DNA from: Girardinichthys multiradiatus | Lineage: Eukaryota > Chordata > Actinopteri > Cyprinodontiformes > Goodeidae | Assembly: GCF_021462225.1 (NCBI RefSeq) | Contig: NC_061811.1 | Location: forward strand, 20,858,663 to 20,922,662 | Direction of reading: 5' to 3' | Length of the DNA stretch: 64,000 bases | Part shown: positions 23,628 to 36,642 of the stretch, one piece after another | Layout: every line of letters begins with the position of its first letter | Numbering within the stretch: position 1 is the first letter of the stretch | Notes under the pieces: model-generated | Database searches by the model: none | Seen by the model: the letters and a program-made list of their open reading frames with translations, nothing else | What the model was told of the DNA's origin: nothing | Translations under genes and position numbers: made by a program

Positions 23628-24120
23628 ATGCGATGTCATGATCTTAGTTTTGTCATGTTATTCAGCCTCTAATACCTTTGTTCATCCTTATACATTTCTT
23701 TTCACACATTCTGATGTCTTGTTAGTATTCATACCGTAGCCTTGCGGCCTCATTTTGTTTGGTTCCTGGCTCATCATTTCACCACCTGTTTCCACTCAAC
23801 CCTCAGCAGAAATTTGTTTTATTTTTTGGTCCACGTTCTGATCTTCAATAGATTTTCTTGTCATACTTTAATACATGAAAGCTTTGCTTTATTCCTGAAA
23901 CTAACCATTCACTGCCTCAATGTGGGTCTTATAATCATTGTTTTAGATAAATGGCAGGTTGGGCTTATAGCCATCAAAATCTTTATTGTGATTTTGGCAC
24001 TTTACCCAAAGATTCCTTTTTGGAAAAGTTTCCTGCTTGTTATTGACACATCTGTCTATATTTATGGGTTTAGATGTGTTTTGGGTTTGACTTTGTCTTT
24101 TCATTTCATTTCTTCATTTT
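23628..24120 (+). repeat. T-rich interspersed repeat candidate
   Basis: Strand-asymmetric, T-rich sequence with words such as 'ttttgtcatgttatt' and 'ttcaccacctgtttccactc', resembling the family at 25883-26341. A 136-codon hydrophobic frame here starts with TTG and reflects base composition, not a gene. Confidence 0.3.
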
Positions 24121-24224
24121 TTTGTGTTTGCTGTTGGTTTCTTTGTGTCTGAAGTGACTTATACAAAGCTTTTTTCTGTTTTTTTACAAATAAAAAATAT
24201 GAAAATGAGGTGTACATCGGTATT

Positions 24225-24855
24225 TAGCCTTTATGGAAGAGTGGCAAGAAGAAAGCAACGAGAAGTCATGTTTGCAGTTTGTCACCTGTCATGTAGAGGA
24301 TGCAGCAAACATCAGAACAAGGTGCTCTGACCAGATTAGACCAACATTCAACTTTTTGGCCCAAATGCAAGACACTTTGTAGAGAAAAAGCTAAAACTGC
24401 TAATTACATTAAAAATACCATCGCCAATGTGAAATATTGCTGAATCATGCTGTGGGTATGCTTTTCTTCATCAGGAGAGGGGAGCTGGTAAGAGTAGATA
24501 AGAATATGGTTGTAGCTAATTAGATGGCAATATTGGAAGAAAACCAGTTAGATTCTGCAAGACTTTAGACTAGTGCAGAGGTTCACCTTCCAGCGTGACA
24601 ACAACCCTAAACATACAGCCAGAGCTACAGTAGAATGCTTTAGATCAAAACAAATTAAAGCATTAGAATAGCCTTGACAAAGTCCAGATATAGACCCAGC
24701 TGAGAATGAAAATTGATCTTTACAGATGCTCACTATCCAATTTGACTGAGCCTGAGCCACTTTAGGGGATGAATACAATGCATGCAAGATGTTTCAGGTG
24801 TTTATGTGTAAAAAAAGAAACAACCTAAAAACCATATCATTTTCCTTCTACCTAA
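24225..24855 (+). mobile_element. Decayed Tc1-like transposon, copy E
   Basis: It includes 'catgctgtgggtatgctttt' (24448), 'gcagaggttcaccttccagc' (about 24575, the phase that encodes the QQDN region) followed by 'acaaccctaaacatacagcc', and 'agaatagccttgacaaagtc' (24665), equivalent to the NWPSQSPD region. Stops and indels occur throughout. Confidence 0.7.
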
Positions 24856-25882
24856 AGATTGCATGCAAATTAGGGATGCTGTATTATCGCAGATATAAAG
24901 TGAGAAAAGTCTAAGGAGTCAAAACCAAGCCACTGCACACCTTTACAATCACTGGCTTGCACAAATGTGCTAAAACATATCTACATGAAAACATGTAGCT
25001 GATCTAACATGACTTCAAACTAAACTGGCTGCAGTTCAGGTTGCCCACCTTTAAACAATAAAATTACTCCCACGGAAGTTAAAATGAAGAATATCTAGCT
25101 GTCACTTCGTCTCTAACCACAGAGCTGTCCAGAGCTTGTAAAAAGCTCAGTTTGCTTTTAAACAGGGTTACGTTTGATCAATCACAGCTCACACTGACTG
25201 CAGCTGAAACCTGTCTCCCAGTATTTACTCAACCTCGCTCAGCCTCCCTGATTGCTGATCTGCTTTGTCACTTTAATCAGCATGCAGTGAACAGTGTCAG
25301 TCAGGCTCTCCAAACACACCCTCAGCAGTGGGAGGAGCTTTTAATGTGTGAGCCTCAGATCTGTGCAGACAAGCTGCAGTCACAGGACACCATCGAATGC
25401 AGCAAAGCACATGACGCAGTTGAGACGTGCAAATCATAAGACAAAATAAATAAATTAATGTTCTCCTTTGTGGGTGGCCTTGGTGTTTAGCACAGCGTGA
25501 GCACATTAGTAGTGGAGCCAGGCCCACTGACATTTAAACAATCTGGTTATTAGGGATCTGTGGATGGTTTACTTTGAAAGAAGCAGTCATTCTGCTTCTC
25601 TCAAAAAATTTATATCCTCCTATTGAAACTAACTACTTCAGCAATATTAAAAACATTAAGAGATGTATTAAATGTCGCCCTTTTGATGTGGACATTTTGG
25701 ATGCAATGTTAAACTTTTTTCAAGGCAGACTTGGTCGATGGATTTTAATCATTGAGTGCCAATCTTTCCATTAAGGTTTCTGCTGTAAATCCATGATGTA
25801 TTGTTATTGTCTATAAGAGAGTATGTCTCTTTTAAATCACAGTTGTATTATATAAGCCTATACATACAGTATAAAGCCAAAT
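24856..25882. other. Unique-looking DNA, nothing recognised
   Basis: The longest frame (25152-25439, 95 codons) begins with TTG and shows no domain, so it is not called. No repeat recognised. Confidence 0.45.
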
Positions 25883-26341
25883 TGTCATGCCAGCCAGTGT
25901 CTGAGTTTTTGAGTTTGGGGTTTTGTTTATTATAGTACCTGGTCTGGTCCTTAGGTTACCCTTCTGTGTTTTGTCATGTTATTTGATTTTACTCCCTGCA
26001 GTCTAACCCACACCTGTTCCTAGTTCCCTGATTACCTGGTCCTGTTGTCTAATTGGTTCACCCTGCTTTCCTTGTTTGTATTTAAGTTCCCCAGTTTTCA
26101 TTGTCCCCCACTGGTTCCTTGTGTTCGTTACCTTCTTTGTGTGTTCCTCGTATGTTACTTCCTTGTGAGTAACCCTGTCGGAATATCCTGGTTGTGTCAG
26201 TCCTGCCTTGTCTGGTTGGAGTATGCTATAGTCCTGCTCTGATTTCTGGGAGTAAGGATATTAAGAGCCTTCTTATCTCATTCTCTGTGTCCTGCCAGAC
26301 TTCTTGCACTTTGGTCCTACCACAAACCCCACAACATGACA
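25883..26341 (+). mobile_element. Interspersed element with TGTCATG...CATGACA ends (solo-LTR-like)
   Basis: 459 bp bounded by perfect 7-bp inverted ends beginning TG and ending CA, as LTRs do. The interior is the pyrimidine-rich 'cctggtcctgttgtctaatt' type sequence common in teleost genomes. No internal coding and no clear target duplication. It may be a solo LTR or a short-TIR non-autonomous element. Confidence 0.5.
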
Positions 26342-26429
26342 CACATGTTAACATACATTGTATAAAAACTAACATAGCCTTGTTTCTCATTAAATCAGAA
26401 TAAAATATTTACTATTTTAGGTCAGTTGG

Positions 26430-27480
26430 GACATCTAATAATAAAATAAAAAAGAAAAATTAGAGAGATTTTTTTACTTGTGTTTACATACATTTCATTA
26501 GTATTTGGTCAGATTGCCTTGTAAACTACATGACTTAAGTGAAACATTTTAGGTCTCCTTCCACAAACTTCTTACAATAGGTTGCAGGAATTTTGATTTA
26601 TTCCCTTTGACAGAACTGGTGTAACTGGGTCAGGTTTATTGTCCTTGTTGCTTGCATGTGCCTTTTCAGCTAAGCAAACATATTTTCTATGGAACTGAGG
26701 TCAGAGCTTTGTGATGGCTTCTCCGAAACATTAACTTTTTAGTCCTTAGGGCACTTAAGTCCTTAGGGTTATTATTTCACGATTGAGATAATTTTCAACT
26801 TGTGCCCAAGCTTTAATTTCCTAGCAGATGTCTTGAGATGTTGCTTCAACATTTCCAAATAAAGTTATTTCCTCAAACTTGTTATATTTTGTGAAGCACA
26901 GCAATCCATCCTTCAGAAAACCCCACACAGCCTGATGTTGCTACAATCATACATGTCGAAAGTGCTCCCCGGCTTGAAAGCGTCACCCTTTTCGTTCAAA
27001 TATAACAATGACCATTATGGTTAAAAACTGAAATTTTATTTTAATTAGGCCAGAGGACATTTCTTTAAAAACAGAGGTCTTTGTCTTTGAGTAAATTTGC
27101 TAACTGTAATCTGGTTACCTGTATTGCTTTTGGAGTATGGCTTCTTCTTCTCTGAGAAGCCTTTTAGCCAATATTGGTACAGGACTCATTTCAATATTAC
27201 TAACTCTTTTACCATCTTGAACCAGCATCTTCAAGGTCTTTTGCCTCTGTCCAGTTGATGTGCAAATTTCACACCAAAACACAATAATCTGTGTGACACA
27301 GAACCGGTAGCTCCGAATTTCTCTTCCTGATGTATTTTGTGATTTTTTTTTTCTGTTTTCCTATGATATCACACAATGTCTAACGTGTTACCATAAGCTC
27401 ATTAGCTCCAAATAATTCAAATGTAGTGAATTAATCTATCAGATGCTTACAAAGCCATATTCATTTTAATGCATATAAAC
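26430..27480 (-). mobile_element. Decayed Tc1 transposon of the Sleeping Beauty-like lineage, minus strand
   Basis: On the + strand it shows the antisense order of a salmonid-type Tc1 element: 'cattagtatttggtcagatt' (26497), 'ttcttacaataggttgcagg' (26569), 'gaactggtgtaactgggtca' (26613), 'tcttgagatgttgcttcaac' (26830), 'ggccagaggacatttcttta' (27047) and 'ctatcagatgcttacaaagc' (27436). These track the family in the right order over about 1 kb. No frame survives. Confidence 0.7.
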
Positions 27481-28559
27481 TGACTTTGAACGAAAATAAT
27501 TTTTCTTTTTTATTACAATGTATGATTTCAATTGTTGCGTCCAAGTTAAGTTTTAAGTCTCAATCAAGTCTGAAACCTTTGTTCTTGGATCTAAGAACAA
27601 GTTGAATCTCAGATTCAAGTCCCTACTTCTGATCTAGAGGGATTGTTGGTAAACCATGCAGAAACTGTCAGCATACAGCAGGGGGGAGCCTTTTCTTTTC
27701 TACTGATTTAAACATAAATGTGTGAAGCAGAGGCAGATGCTGGTCTTCAAAGGAGGGGAACCTCAATTTCAAGATTGCTGATTCGCTCATTTCGCTGTGA
27801 ATCAAAAAGGGATTCAGCCTCAGACAGATCATCTAATCATCATGCAGAAGCTGAGAGTCCGGGCCAGCCGAGGCCAGCCCACTGCCCCATAGACCCCCCC
27901 AAGACGCTGAGCATCCAATGGGCGGGACAAAGCCCAGAAGCTGATTCTGAACAAAATTTGAGTGTGTTGTAGCGCATATTTAGTAAATGACATGTACACA
28001 CAACAGTATATATTTGATAACTTATTTTTTGACATTTTAGGGGATTCTGAGCTTCCCTTGCAGTCTTAAAGCAATCGCCACTGGTGTGAAGTTTGCTAAA
28101 CTATAATGGGGCCGTGTGAAACTGGAAACAAAGAATAAAATGTTTAAGAGCCCCTCAGGTTAAGCACGGTAGAGGACCTGTGCAACTGTGGGGTCCGTTT
28201 CTCTGCCAAAGGCCCTTGAAACCTTTTCAGACCACATAGCATCATGGACTTTTTAAAATATAAGCACATTTTAAATACTAATTGGGCTGCTTCTAACAGT
28301 GACTTCAAAATGGGTCTTTTGTGGGTCTTGCACCATCAGTGTGGGGGAGCTGCATGTTTTTGCCCCTTGAAAAATGTCCTTTTGTCTTTTCAGATAATTT
28401 TTGTTATGTTGTTCAGATAAATGTTGCGATTACATATGTCCGTGGTTAGAAATGTTAGTATTTATGCCCACACACCCACATATTTGAGCTCTGAACTTTT
28501 GTAGATCATAACTTTTTTTTTCTTCTCTGCTTAAATGAAAATGGGAGAAAGTGATCTAA
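27481..28559. other. Unique-looking DNA, nothing recognised
   Basis: Frames such as 27718-27972 (84 codons, begins with TGT-adjacent GTG) lack domains and supporting context. No element recognised. Confidence 0.45.
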
Positions 28560-28870
28560 CCTTTACCAGCCACACTTAAAACACTTAATTTGCTGTTTGC
28601 AAGGCTAAGACCAATTTTAGTCCATTTGCTTCTTTTTTTTTCAATTAACACCACTTATTTGCATTAATGCAGGTAATCAAGCTTGTTCTACGCCTAAGGA
28701 AACTCATTTGACTTCTAATCATAGTCTTACTCCTCATTTAATACAGCAGGAGATCTATTATTTTCCTCACTGTGACAGAATCTGCAATCTTTTGAAGAAC
28801 ATAATCTCCGTTATTACATGAACACATTAATGCTTTGAATTTTCCTCTCTGTGACAATGTTTACACACTT
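28560..28870. promoter_or_regulatory. Candidate regulatory block with octamer motif
   Basis: Non-repetitive sequence containing a perfect POU octamer ATTTGCAT (28657-28664), followed by TAATGC and TAATC-type homeodomain sites. This style is common in conserved fish enhancers, but motif presence alone proves nothing. Confidence 0.2.
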
Positions 28871-30009
28871 CACACACATTTGGAATGAATGGGATTGCAA
28901 ATGTAGCATCTCTCAGTAAATGGTTTCATATTTATATAAAGCAAAATGTCTGGGAGTTAAATGAGATGTCACCATTGTGGGGAACTGATTCATTATACAT
29001 TGTGTTGCAAATTCCGTCCATACTAAGAACTGTGAAAGAATGCTGCAGACTAAACACACGGCCCATTGTCGTTGACTTTTTAAATTATTTTAGATGTTTT
29101 TCTGCCCCAAAAAACATTTTTAAATAAACAAAATGCAACCCGATATTTAAAAGGTCATTTGAACCATTCATAAATGCCAGAGGCATGGAGCATGTTAAAC
29201 AGAAGCAGTGTAGCTCACCGGGGAAAGTCAGAGAAAGAACGGGGCCATTCAGATCGCTCCACATTGGCCAAAATGCCACTGTTATCAACTCAGCTCCGCA
29301 CACAAAGACTCTGTGTGCGTGTTTGGTGGCCGAACCTGGTGCTTGGTGCTGTTTGTTAGCCATTCAGTGGTTTTCATCAAACACCTTTTAGAGTTCTAGA
29401 GGGTTTTAGGGAGAGAATTACTTCATAGGGTGTTCTGATGCAAACAGAAAATGCTAAAGTCTCATGCATTAGCTATAACACCCTCTATCAGGCTGTCTTT
29501 TCATTCTTAAAAAAAGAGGCTTTTTTCTTTTTGAAACGCCATTTTCCAGGTTGACAGTGTGCATTGAGGCTTAGAAGTACAGCATGTAAAAAACTAAAAG
29601 CCAAAACGATATCTTGATTTGTGTGTTTTCTCGACAAACTGATTAACAATGTTTGCAATTTTGACTCTAAAAAAACTTTTTTCCTTTGCTGTCTTTGAAA
29701 TGGTTGTAAATATATTTCCACGTTAAGTCTTTTCTCAAATTACCTCCTCATTACTTTATTAATATTATCAAAAACGCCATTCCCATAATGCAGTCTGAGC
29801 ATTACGAATTCTACCAGAGGTAATGACAGGAATCTTGTTAAATCTGAATTTTGTTTTCTTTTAAATGTATAAATTCCAACTGGTCAGTTTCACATGTGAG
29901 CTACATTCTTGCATGTTTTCTTTCTTTCTTTTTTCTAAGAAATAATTCAATGCAGGTTCTATTTGATTTAAATGAAACGTTTATGACTGAACCTAGTTTA
30001 GATCTGTGA
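28871..30009. other. Unique-looking DNA, possibly with regulatory patches
   Basis: The part at 29160-29370 is more complex and GC-richer than its flanks and is not repeat-like. Overlapping short ORFs on both strands there are not credible genes. Confidence 0.35.
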
Positions 30010-30400
30010 AGTTCTTTCACACCAATGACAGACAGGTGGGAAACCTTTAGGATGCCTGGTGGTTGAAGCAAAATGGTTTCCTTTAGATTTGCTGTAAAGT
30101 CACCACAGGCCTGGAGCCACATGATGGGTGGACTGAGTGACACATTGTTTTCGCCAGATTCTGAAATCAGTCGGCGACACCCCTATTGTTGCTTGCAAGA
30201 GAAGAAGCAATTTACTAGAGGGGAAGAATCAGGCGACAGCCTTGGGGGAAGATAATTTGCCTTCCACTGAAGCTGCATCATGTGGACTAAATGGAGCTCA
30301 CTTCCAGTCTAGCAGGGGATTGTTCTCCGATTATTTCCTGTTACACCCACAGTTGTTCAAGAAAGACGGCCACGATCCGACATGTTGCTCATGGCATTTT
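30010..30400. promoter_or_regulatory. Candidate conserved non-coding block (low confidence)
   Basis: It is more GC-balanced than the neighbourhood, with CG dinucleotides retained around 30150-30180 and 30365-30380, and no repeat similarity. Two short frames overlap it, but they start with non-ATG codons or lack domains. Confidence 0.2.
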
Positions 30401-31292
30401 TATATGATGCATTTCAAATGAGTCAAGGACAACATGATAAAGCAGTTATTCTAAAATGGTATGTTATTATGTTCCCCACCTTTACAAACCAAAATAAACA
30501 AATTATGGAATCTTTCACTTGCTTTTTATATTTCCTCTGCTTTTTTGGATGCTGGTTGCCTCAGAATTATTTACTGCTGCATTGCTTGCTGCTGTGCTTC
30601 CATAACTACAGAGTCAACATGGAAAATCCAACATTTATTACATAGTTCCTTTTTAAAACTTTTTTTCTCAGCGTTTTTTTTTTCTTAAAACAGAAAGAGA
30701 AAATTAACACAGCGACTGTGTAGAGTTGCTAGATGAAGATATTTAGACTTTTGGCTGGATGTATTTATTTGAGTAATTTCTTGTTTTTTTCAGTTAGGTT
30801 ACCAGTTGTAATTGTTTCACCTTTATAGTTCAAGCCAAATGTAAACATTACAGAGAAAAATCTGCTGACATTCAAATGGTTACCTTTAGTCAAGCTCCAT
30901 ACATGGTTCAAAATGCAAGCTGGAGGAATCTCTGTCTTAATATCAAAAACAGTTCCGAAGTAATTTAATCAAGTTTTATTCTCAAATATAGGCATAGTCT
31001 TAATTAAAAAATGTCTAAACATTAAAATTGACTGTTTTTAAGTTGTTTTTCTGTTGCATAATCTATCCATCTATTGCTTATGCCTGCCTATACTACATTA
31101 TTCACAAGAAAAAATCCAATCAAATTTCAAGTCAGTTCTTTGCTTTAAATTTAAAAATTTTAAGAACATAATAAAACTCAAATTAATTTCAGAAACTCAT
31201 ATTGTTGTTGTTTACAGATGAACAAATAATAATAAAAAAAAAAAAAACAGATTTTCATTTAAAGCATGCACACCCAACCATGATTTTTGTGT
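30401..31292. other. AT-rich DNA, nothing recognised
   Basis: Poly-A run near 31235-31250. No gene or element recognised. Confidence 0.5.
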
Positions 31293-31333
31293 ACTGTTGA
31301 ATACATGCAGAATATATGCATGTATTCAACAGT
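31293..31333. repeat. Perfect hairpin, 17-bp arms and 7-nt loop
   Basis: ACTGTTGAATACATGCA (31293-31309) pairs exactly with 31317-31333 across a GAATATA loop. Confidence 0.9.
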
Positions 31334-34300
31334 ATACAAATAGTTATATGTATGAAATATACATAATGCATTCCCTGAATTAGTTTTCCCATCATTGATC
31401 AGAGCTCGGAATTTAGGGGCTGATCATCAAAAATGTATTGACACTGTCAGTCAGTTTGGTTTTTACCTTTACGCTTTATTTTTTATGACGGATCTTTTAG
31501 AAAGGCCACCAGTATACACCTGAGTGACAGATTTAGTAGAAATGCTCCAAAAGGAGCACATGTAGCAGATTTGTGGCAAAAAAACATGCAAAGGGTGTAA
31601 TTGCTGCTTGACTTTTGGCCACTTAGTTAAATCAGCCTTGCTAAAATATAGTAAGGTTAATTTTGTTTATTTTAATCTTTTCCAATTAAAATAAGTGAGT
31701 TTCCACTTCAGCATGCAACAGATTTAATTGCTGACATCTTATTCTGCTTTGGGATTTTACAAGCATATTGCTGTCGGCTATGTTTCTGTGATTTTCTGTT
31801 AAAAAGTAAAAACTTTTTTCTAGGTCTGATTATATTTTTGCATAAATCTGTTGATATCTTTGAGCACAGAGGCCCACACAATCCTGTAAGCTTATTTATT
31901 CAGGACAAAGTTTTTCTTAGATGTTTATAAATCTTTTGGTGTCAGAGAAACAGTTATTAATGCATTGGAATTTGAAGTTGCACAAAGCAATCACTGGAGT
32001 CCCAAAGCATGAAAATATTTTACATCTCTCCTAATTTTTCCACTTCTGGCAGGTTTCCCTCTATCCCAGAATTCACTTGCCAGCATCTTATTATTGCTAA
32101 TTACTGCACAGTTACACCATTTCATGTAATCATGTTGAAAACAAGCAACACGTCTTAGCCACAGTTTACGGAAAAATGCCAAGTAAATATTTATTTGGAA
32201 CTAGAGGCTACTAACAGACTGATATTGGAAAAAAAAACATGGATGTTTGCCTTTTGATCTCTTTATATTAAAGAACTGTGAAAAGGGAACTTTCCTGCAA
32301 GGTCTTTTCTGGCAACATGGCAGCAACAAATAATTACGTCTGGTTCGAAGAATATTAACATGCTTTTGTTTTAAGGTGTCAAAAAGGTTTAAGTAAATAA
32401 TAAATCAGTGAAATTATATAAATTGTGGACCAAATGTAATGAGTAGATTTTAGGAAGCGATGACAATGCTGCCAAGTTTTGTGTGCCAGATGGTGTGGCT
32501 CAGCTGAGTACCTTTAAACAGCTCTTTATCTGGTACCACTTTGGCTTTAGCAATGCCATGACTATGATCATTATGACAAAATTTCAATTACGTAACTTAG
32601 AGAAGGTGATAATTATAAACTTTCTAAAAATAACTGCAAATTTATAAAAGTATAAGTCTGTTACCTCTTTGACCATAACAATTAAAAGTAAAAAGCATAT
32701 ACTGTACACTGTATGTGCTCAATACTTGGTCAGGGCTCCTTTTGCATACATGGGCGTAATCCATAATGATCAAAATTATCAATAAAAACTTCAAATATAT
32801 CACTCTGTGTTTAATAAATTTAAAAACGTTAAGTTGCTAGGGTTTTTATCGTTGCCAAATTTCCTAAACAAACAATTACGTTTACTAAACTCAAACGTTG
32901 TGTTATAGACAGCTTCAGAATAACCAATGAAAGCATTAAATGCAATGATTACCAGACTTAGCATTAAAGATGAAAATCAAAAAGGCATATCATGAACATA
33001 ATTAAAAGGAAATATTATATACTAAATAAAATCCAAGATAAAAAAAAATCCTGGAAATGACCAGGGGATAAATTGTGGTTCAGGTTCTAATCCCTGCAGG
33101 ACACCATTAACGAATTAAGTGGGTTGATTAGAGAATTTAAAGGCCATGATGTATTCAGAGGCACACTGCAGTATTTGGAATTGCTACTTACCAACTTCTG
33201 TACAATTAATATAAAGCAAAATATTTTGTCTCACTTTAATGCTAAGCAAATGTACTGTAGATTTAAAAATAAAATCATTTTAGATACAAATTGTTTCATG
33301 GTGTTCTTGACTATTCGGAAAGTTCAAACATACATTAGTCGCAAGTATTTGACAAGGTATAGTGAAATAATTTCAGAAACATATTGAAGGTTCAGTTATA
33401 TCATGGAGAAAATGTTTTTCTTCTAACAGTGAGGTTAAACATTAAGATTAAGACTGAGTCTTTGAACCAGATTGCTAATCTTTCACTGTCCCACAGCAGA
33501 GTCGAGTATTTCAAGCAGCAGAGTTGTATCATCTGTCTGTTTCTCAGCATGCCCCGCACTCTATCCTCTGCCAACTTCTGCAGTCAGGATGTAGGCTGCT
33601 ATAAATAATTGAATGGTCTGTGGATTGGGAATGCATGTACCGAAAACAATGAAGGAGCCTCGCTGTTTTTGCCAAACTAAGTTAACGTCACATTATTACA
33701 GGGTCGTAACCTGCCTTTATTCTCTGCAAGCTGTTCTTATTTCATGAATGCTGACCACAATCATTTTTGACTTGTGCTTACCATGAGTGGATTTTATCTA
33801 AACTTGTCAAGTTCATGAGGAGAGGCTTGATGCCACAACAAATGGCTCAGTTTATAAGTGTGCAACCTTCCTACCTAAACCATCGATTTAAACTGAAAAT
33901 GCATTTTAGAGTGCACTACAAGCTAACAGAAAAAAGGCAAGTTTTCAATGTTATGTTGCTAAAATTACATCGAAAATCCACCATTACAATATTCTTTGGT
34001 GCTGTAAATAGTTCACAATTCTGGAGGTAATTGCAGCTGTCAACATTTAACACAGTTTAAAATGTAATTGTCTAAGTTGTCTGAATATAAAGACAATTTA
34101 GGAAAAAGGTTCACATTGACAAAGAAGTGTGTCCATTTTCCTTCTAATTTTTAAATAAATAAATAGTTAAATCTTTCAAACTGCTATATGTGCAAATGAA
34201 AAGTGACTAAATAACTCAAAGGACAGGCATTTTGCATGGCACGAAAAGTGATGTGAGTACTAATGTGCAAGGTTTGCCATGCAAATTTTGCAATTAGTTT

Positions 34301-34969
34301 GGGGCCTGACAAAAGTTAAACAAAAAATCATTCTGATCTTATATTTTTTTGTCTTGCACACTCTAAATTCATAATGTCACATTTTACAGATCCTTGTAAC
34401 ATACAGTGTTACAGGGGTACTGAAGTGTTATATAAAAATATATATGATTGCTATGCAGTAAATAATTTGCCAGGCTTTGCCTCTTCAAGCAGGAGTATTT
34501 TTTGTAATATAACTCATGCACAGAGGCACCTTGGTAATTATGAAATTACAAGCTATGCATTGATACTAAAGACATACTAATTGCTCCCTACAAAGGTGTA
34601 AACAAATCAAGATGAACTGATTTTACATCGAGGTCTGCAACAACTCCATGTCAAAGTATTGATGGTAATAACTTTGATGCTGATGAAATTATAATGGTAA
34701 ATAATCTGTGTTGTCAGTGCTGATGTGCTGCTTTTATTCTGAGACAACTGCTGCTGATATTATTGCTACTACTTCTGCTGCCTACCTGCACCTAATTTTC
34801 TCCTTCTCTCCTTTCTTTTTTTCTTTTTTGGTAGCCTGATTACCCTTTCTTGCTTTTCACTGCCTTCTGCTCCTCTGGCTGTTAGTCTAATATTAACCCA
34901 GTTGATTCAAATTGGAATGAATGTAGTTGACTTTGAATCCATTCATATAATTGGATTGAATTGACTTTT
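31334..34969. other. Long unique-looking stretch, nothing recognised
   Basis: No gene, no tandem array and no transposon that I recognise over about 3.6 kb. A patch at 31950-32190 with a CTAATTA homeodomain-type core (32097-32103) is mildly regulatory in appearance. ORFs near 33124-34030 are AT-driven and lack domains. Confidence 0.45.
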
Positions 34970-35040
34970 TTAGTAAAGATCTTTGAGATGATAGTTGTGA
35001 ATTGGCGATATATAAATAAACTCAATTGAATTGAGACTCT
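34970..35040 (+). mobile_element. LINE 3' end fragment with TTGAA tail
   Basis: A 'tttgagatgatagttgtgaa' segment, then 'ttggcgatatataaataaac' and an ATTGAATTG tail make a characteristic L2-type LINE 3' terminus. It is severely 5' truncated. Confidence 0.6.
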
Positions 35041-35797
35041 ATTCAACAGGATAAGATGTGGACTAAACCCTTGCACTTAAATGGGTGGTTGAGAACATTT
35101 GTCATTGCTGTTGATGCTAAATTCAGTCACCACTTCATTCATCCAGCGTAATTTCATTGTGCTAGTAATTAATTAGACATTTTTTAAAATGTAGCAAAAA
35201 AACTTTTATTTCCAGGATTTTGAGTGCCCCTTCTCTCAGCAGACCTTTGGTAAACTGTACCCTTCTCCCTTGTCAATCTTACGTCCTTGAAGCTCACAAA
35301 TAGTTTTTGATGCCAAGGCCTAAGCAGGCCAGCTGGGTAGTATAGATATAAATCACATCTTCTCTATACTCTCAGTTTCAGCTTTTAGGCCTCTAATGTG
35401 AAATTGTTTCACCTTTTCATATACTCTGTCTTTCTCCTCTCAATCATTTATTTATTATTAAAATACTGATGCTGAATATGGGCAAAAATGTGAACATTTC
35501 AACCAAAGAATCAAAGTATATATTGATGACTTATTTTAACTGTGCAAAGTTTGAACCAATAAGGTAGATAAATATAATATTTTCTGACTGGTATATAACA
35601 ATGCATCCAAAGAGTGATATCTCTTTTACTCAAGCTAAAATCTCAAACGTAATACATTTTAATAAAAGGCTATAAGGCAGTGGTTTAAGGTTTAAAGCAG
35701 TTTCTCATAATGCTGTGAAAGAGTTTAATTTTAAACTTTTCACTGAATGTTTTCCCTGCTTATTCCTGCCTGTGTTTTTAAAGTGCTTTATTCTTAT
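35041..35797. other. AT-rich DNA, nothing recognised
   Basis: No gene or named repeat. Confidence 0.5.
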
Positions 35798-35853
35798 ACT
35801 TGAGTCACTTTCTTTCACTGTATGGTTAAACAGTGAAAGAAAGTGACTCAAGT
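35798..35853. repeat. Perfect hairpin, 24-bp arms and 8-nt loop
   Basis: ACTTGAGTCACTTTCTTTCACTGT (first arm, 35798-35821) pairs exactly with 35830-35853. Immediately afterwards the word GTGAAAGAAAGTGACT is repeated directly (about 35853-35868), so the arm was copied both inverted and in tandem. Confidence 0.9.
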
Positions 35854-36642
35854 GAAAGAAAGTGACTTATTTAATTATTTTGTTAATTGGGTGAATTGCA
35901 ATGAAGGAAAATAAATTAAACAGCTGAACAAGCATTAAGAACAAGCATTAAGATGTGAATGAAAAAATTAAATCTTCCTGCATATTTTCAACACCTCTTA
36001 AGATAACAGTCTGTGATCTAGTTTCATGAGCATGAGCCCAAAACCAATATTTGATTCAGCTAAAAAATTAATTTATTTACTTTTAAATGTGCCAACACAG
36101 CATTAACTTCATGCTAAAAAAATCTTTAAAACAAGAAGGATAGTCTAAAAAATACTAAATATTTCAGGGCCCTGGCCAGATACCTCCAAGACCCTTTTTT
36201 CATAACTAATAAATAGTAAGTACAAATTAAAGGACATTAAAATATCTAAATTTTTTGTGAATGTGGTGTGCAACCTCACGTCTCAGGCATAGTTATGCTT
36301 CCTTTTTAAGGTTAGTTTCATAAGGACAGAAGCTAAATTAACTTGGGGTTAGGAAAGTTAAATTTTAAATGCTAAACAATAAGCAAAAACATCAGTCCCT
36401 TTGTTTTCTTGAAGGACTTTGTCATATGTGTCATTACAGTCTATTCTCTCAACTGTATATCTTCATATTTAGAGTAGTTCTCCCTCTTCTTCCAATATAA
36501 TGAATTTGTCCCAGGATTCTGTAGGTTGGATTTTGTTTGGCTGACTGCCCTTTGGTCTGGTAAAACTCTTGTCTGTTTAAACCTTTTGGCCCAAACTGGT
36601 AAAAACACAATATATTTATTATTCTGTTGTGTTTTTACACAA
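35854..36642. other. AT-rich DNA, nothing recognised
   Basis: No gene or named repeat up to the long inverted repeat. Confidence 0.5.

Noticed and set aside
23742..24152. 136-codon hydrophobic ORF
   Set aside because: It starts with TTG and the hydrophobicity comes from T-rich repeat sequence. No ATG or domain.
25152..25439. 95-codon ORF
   Set aside because: It begins with TTG, contains no methionine start and shows no recognisable domain.
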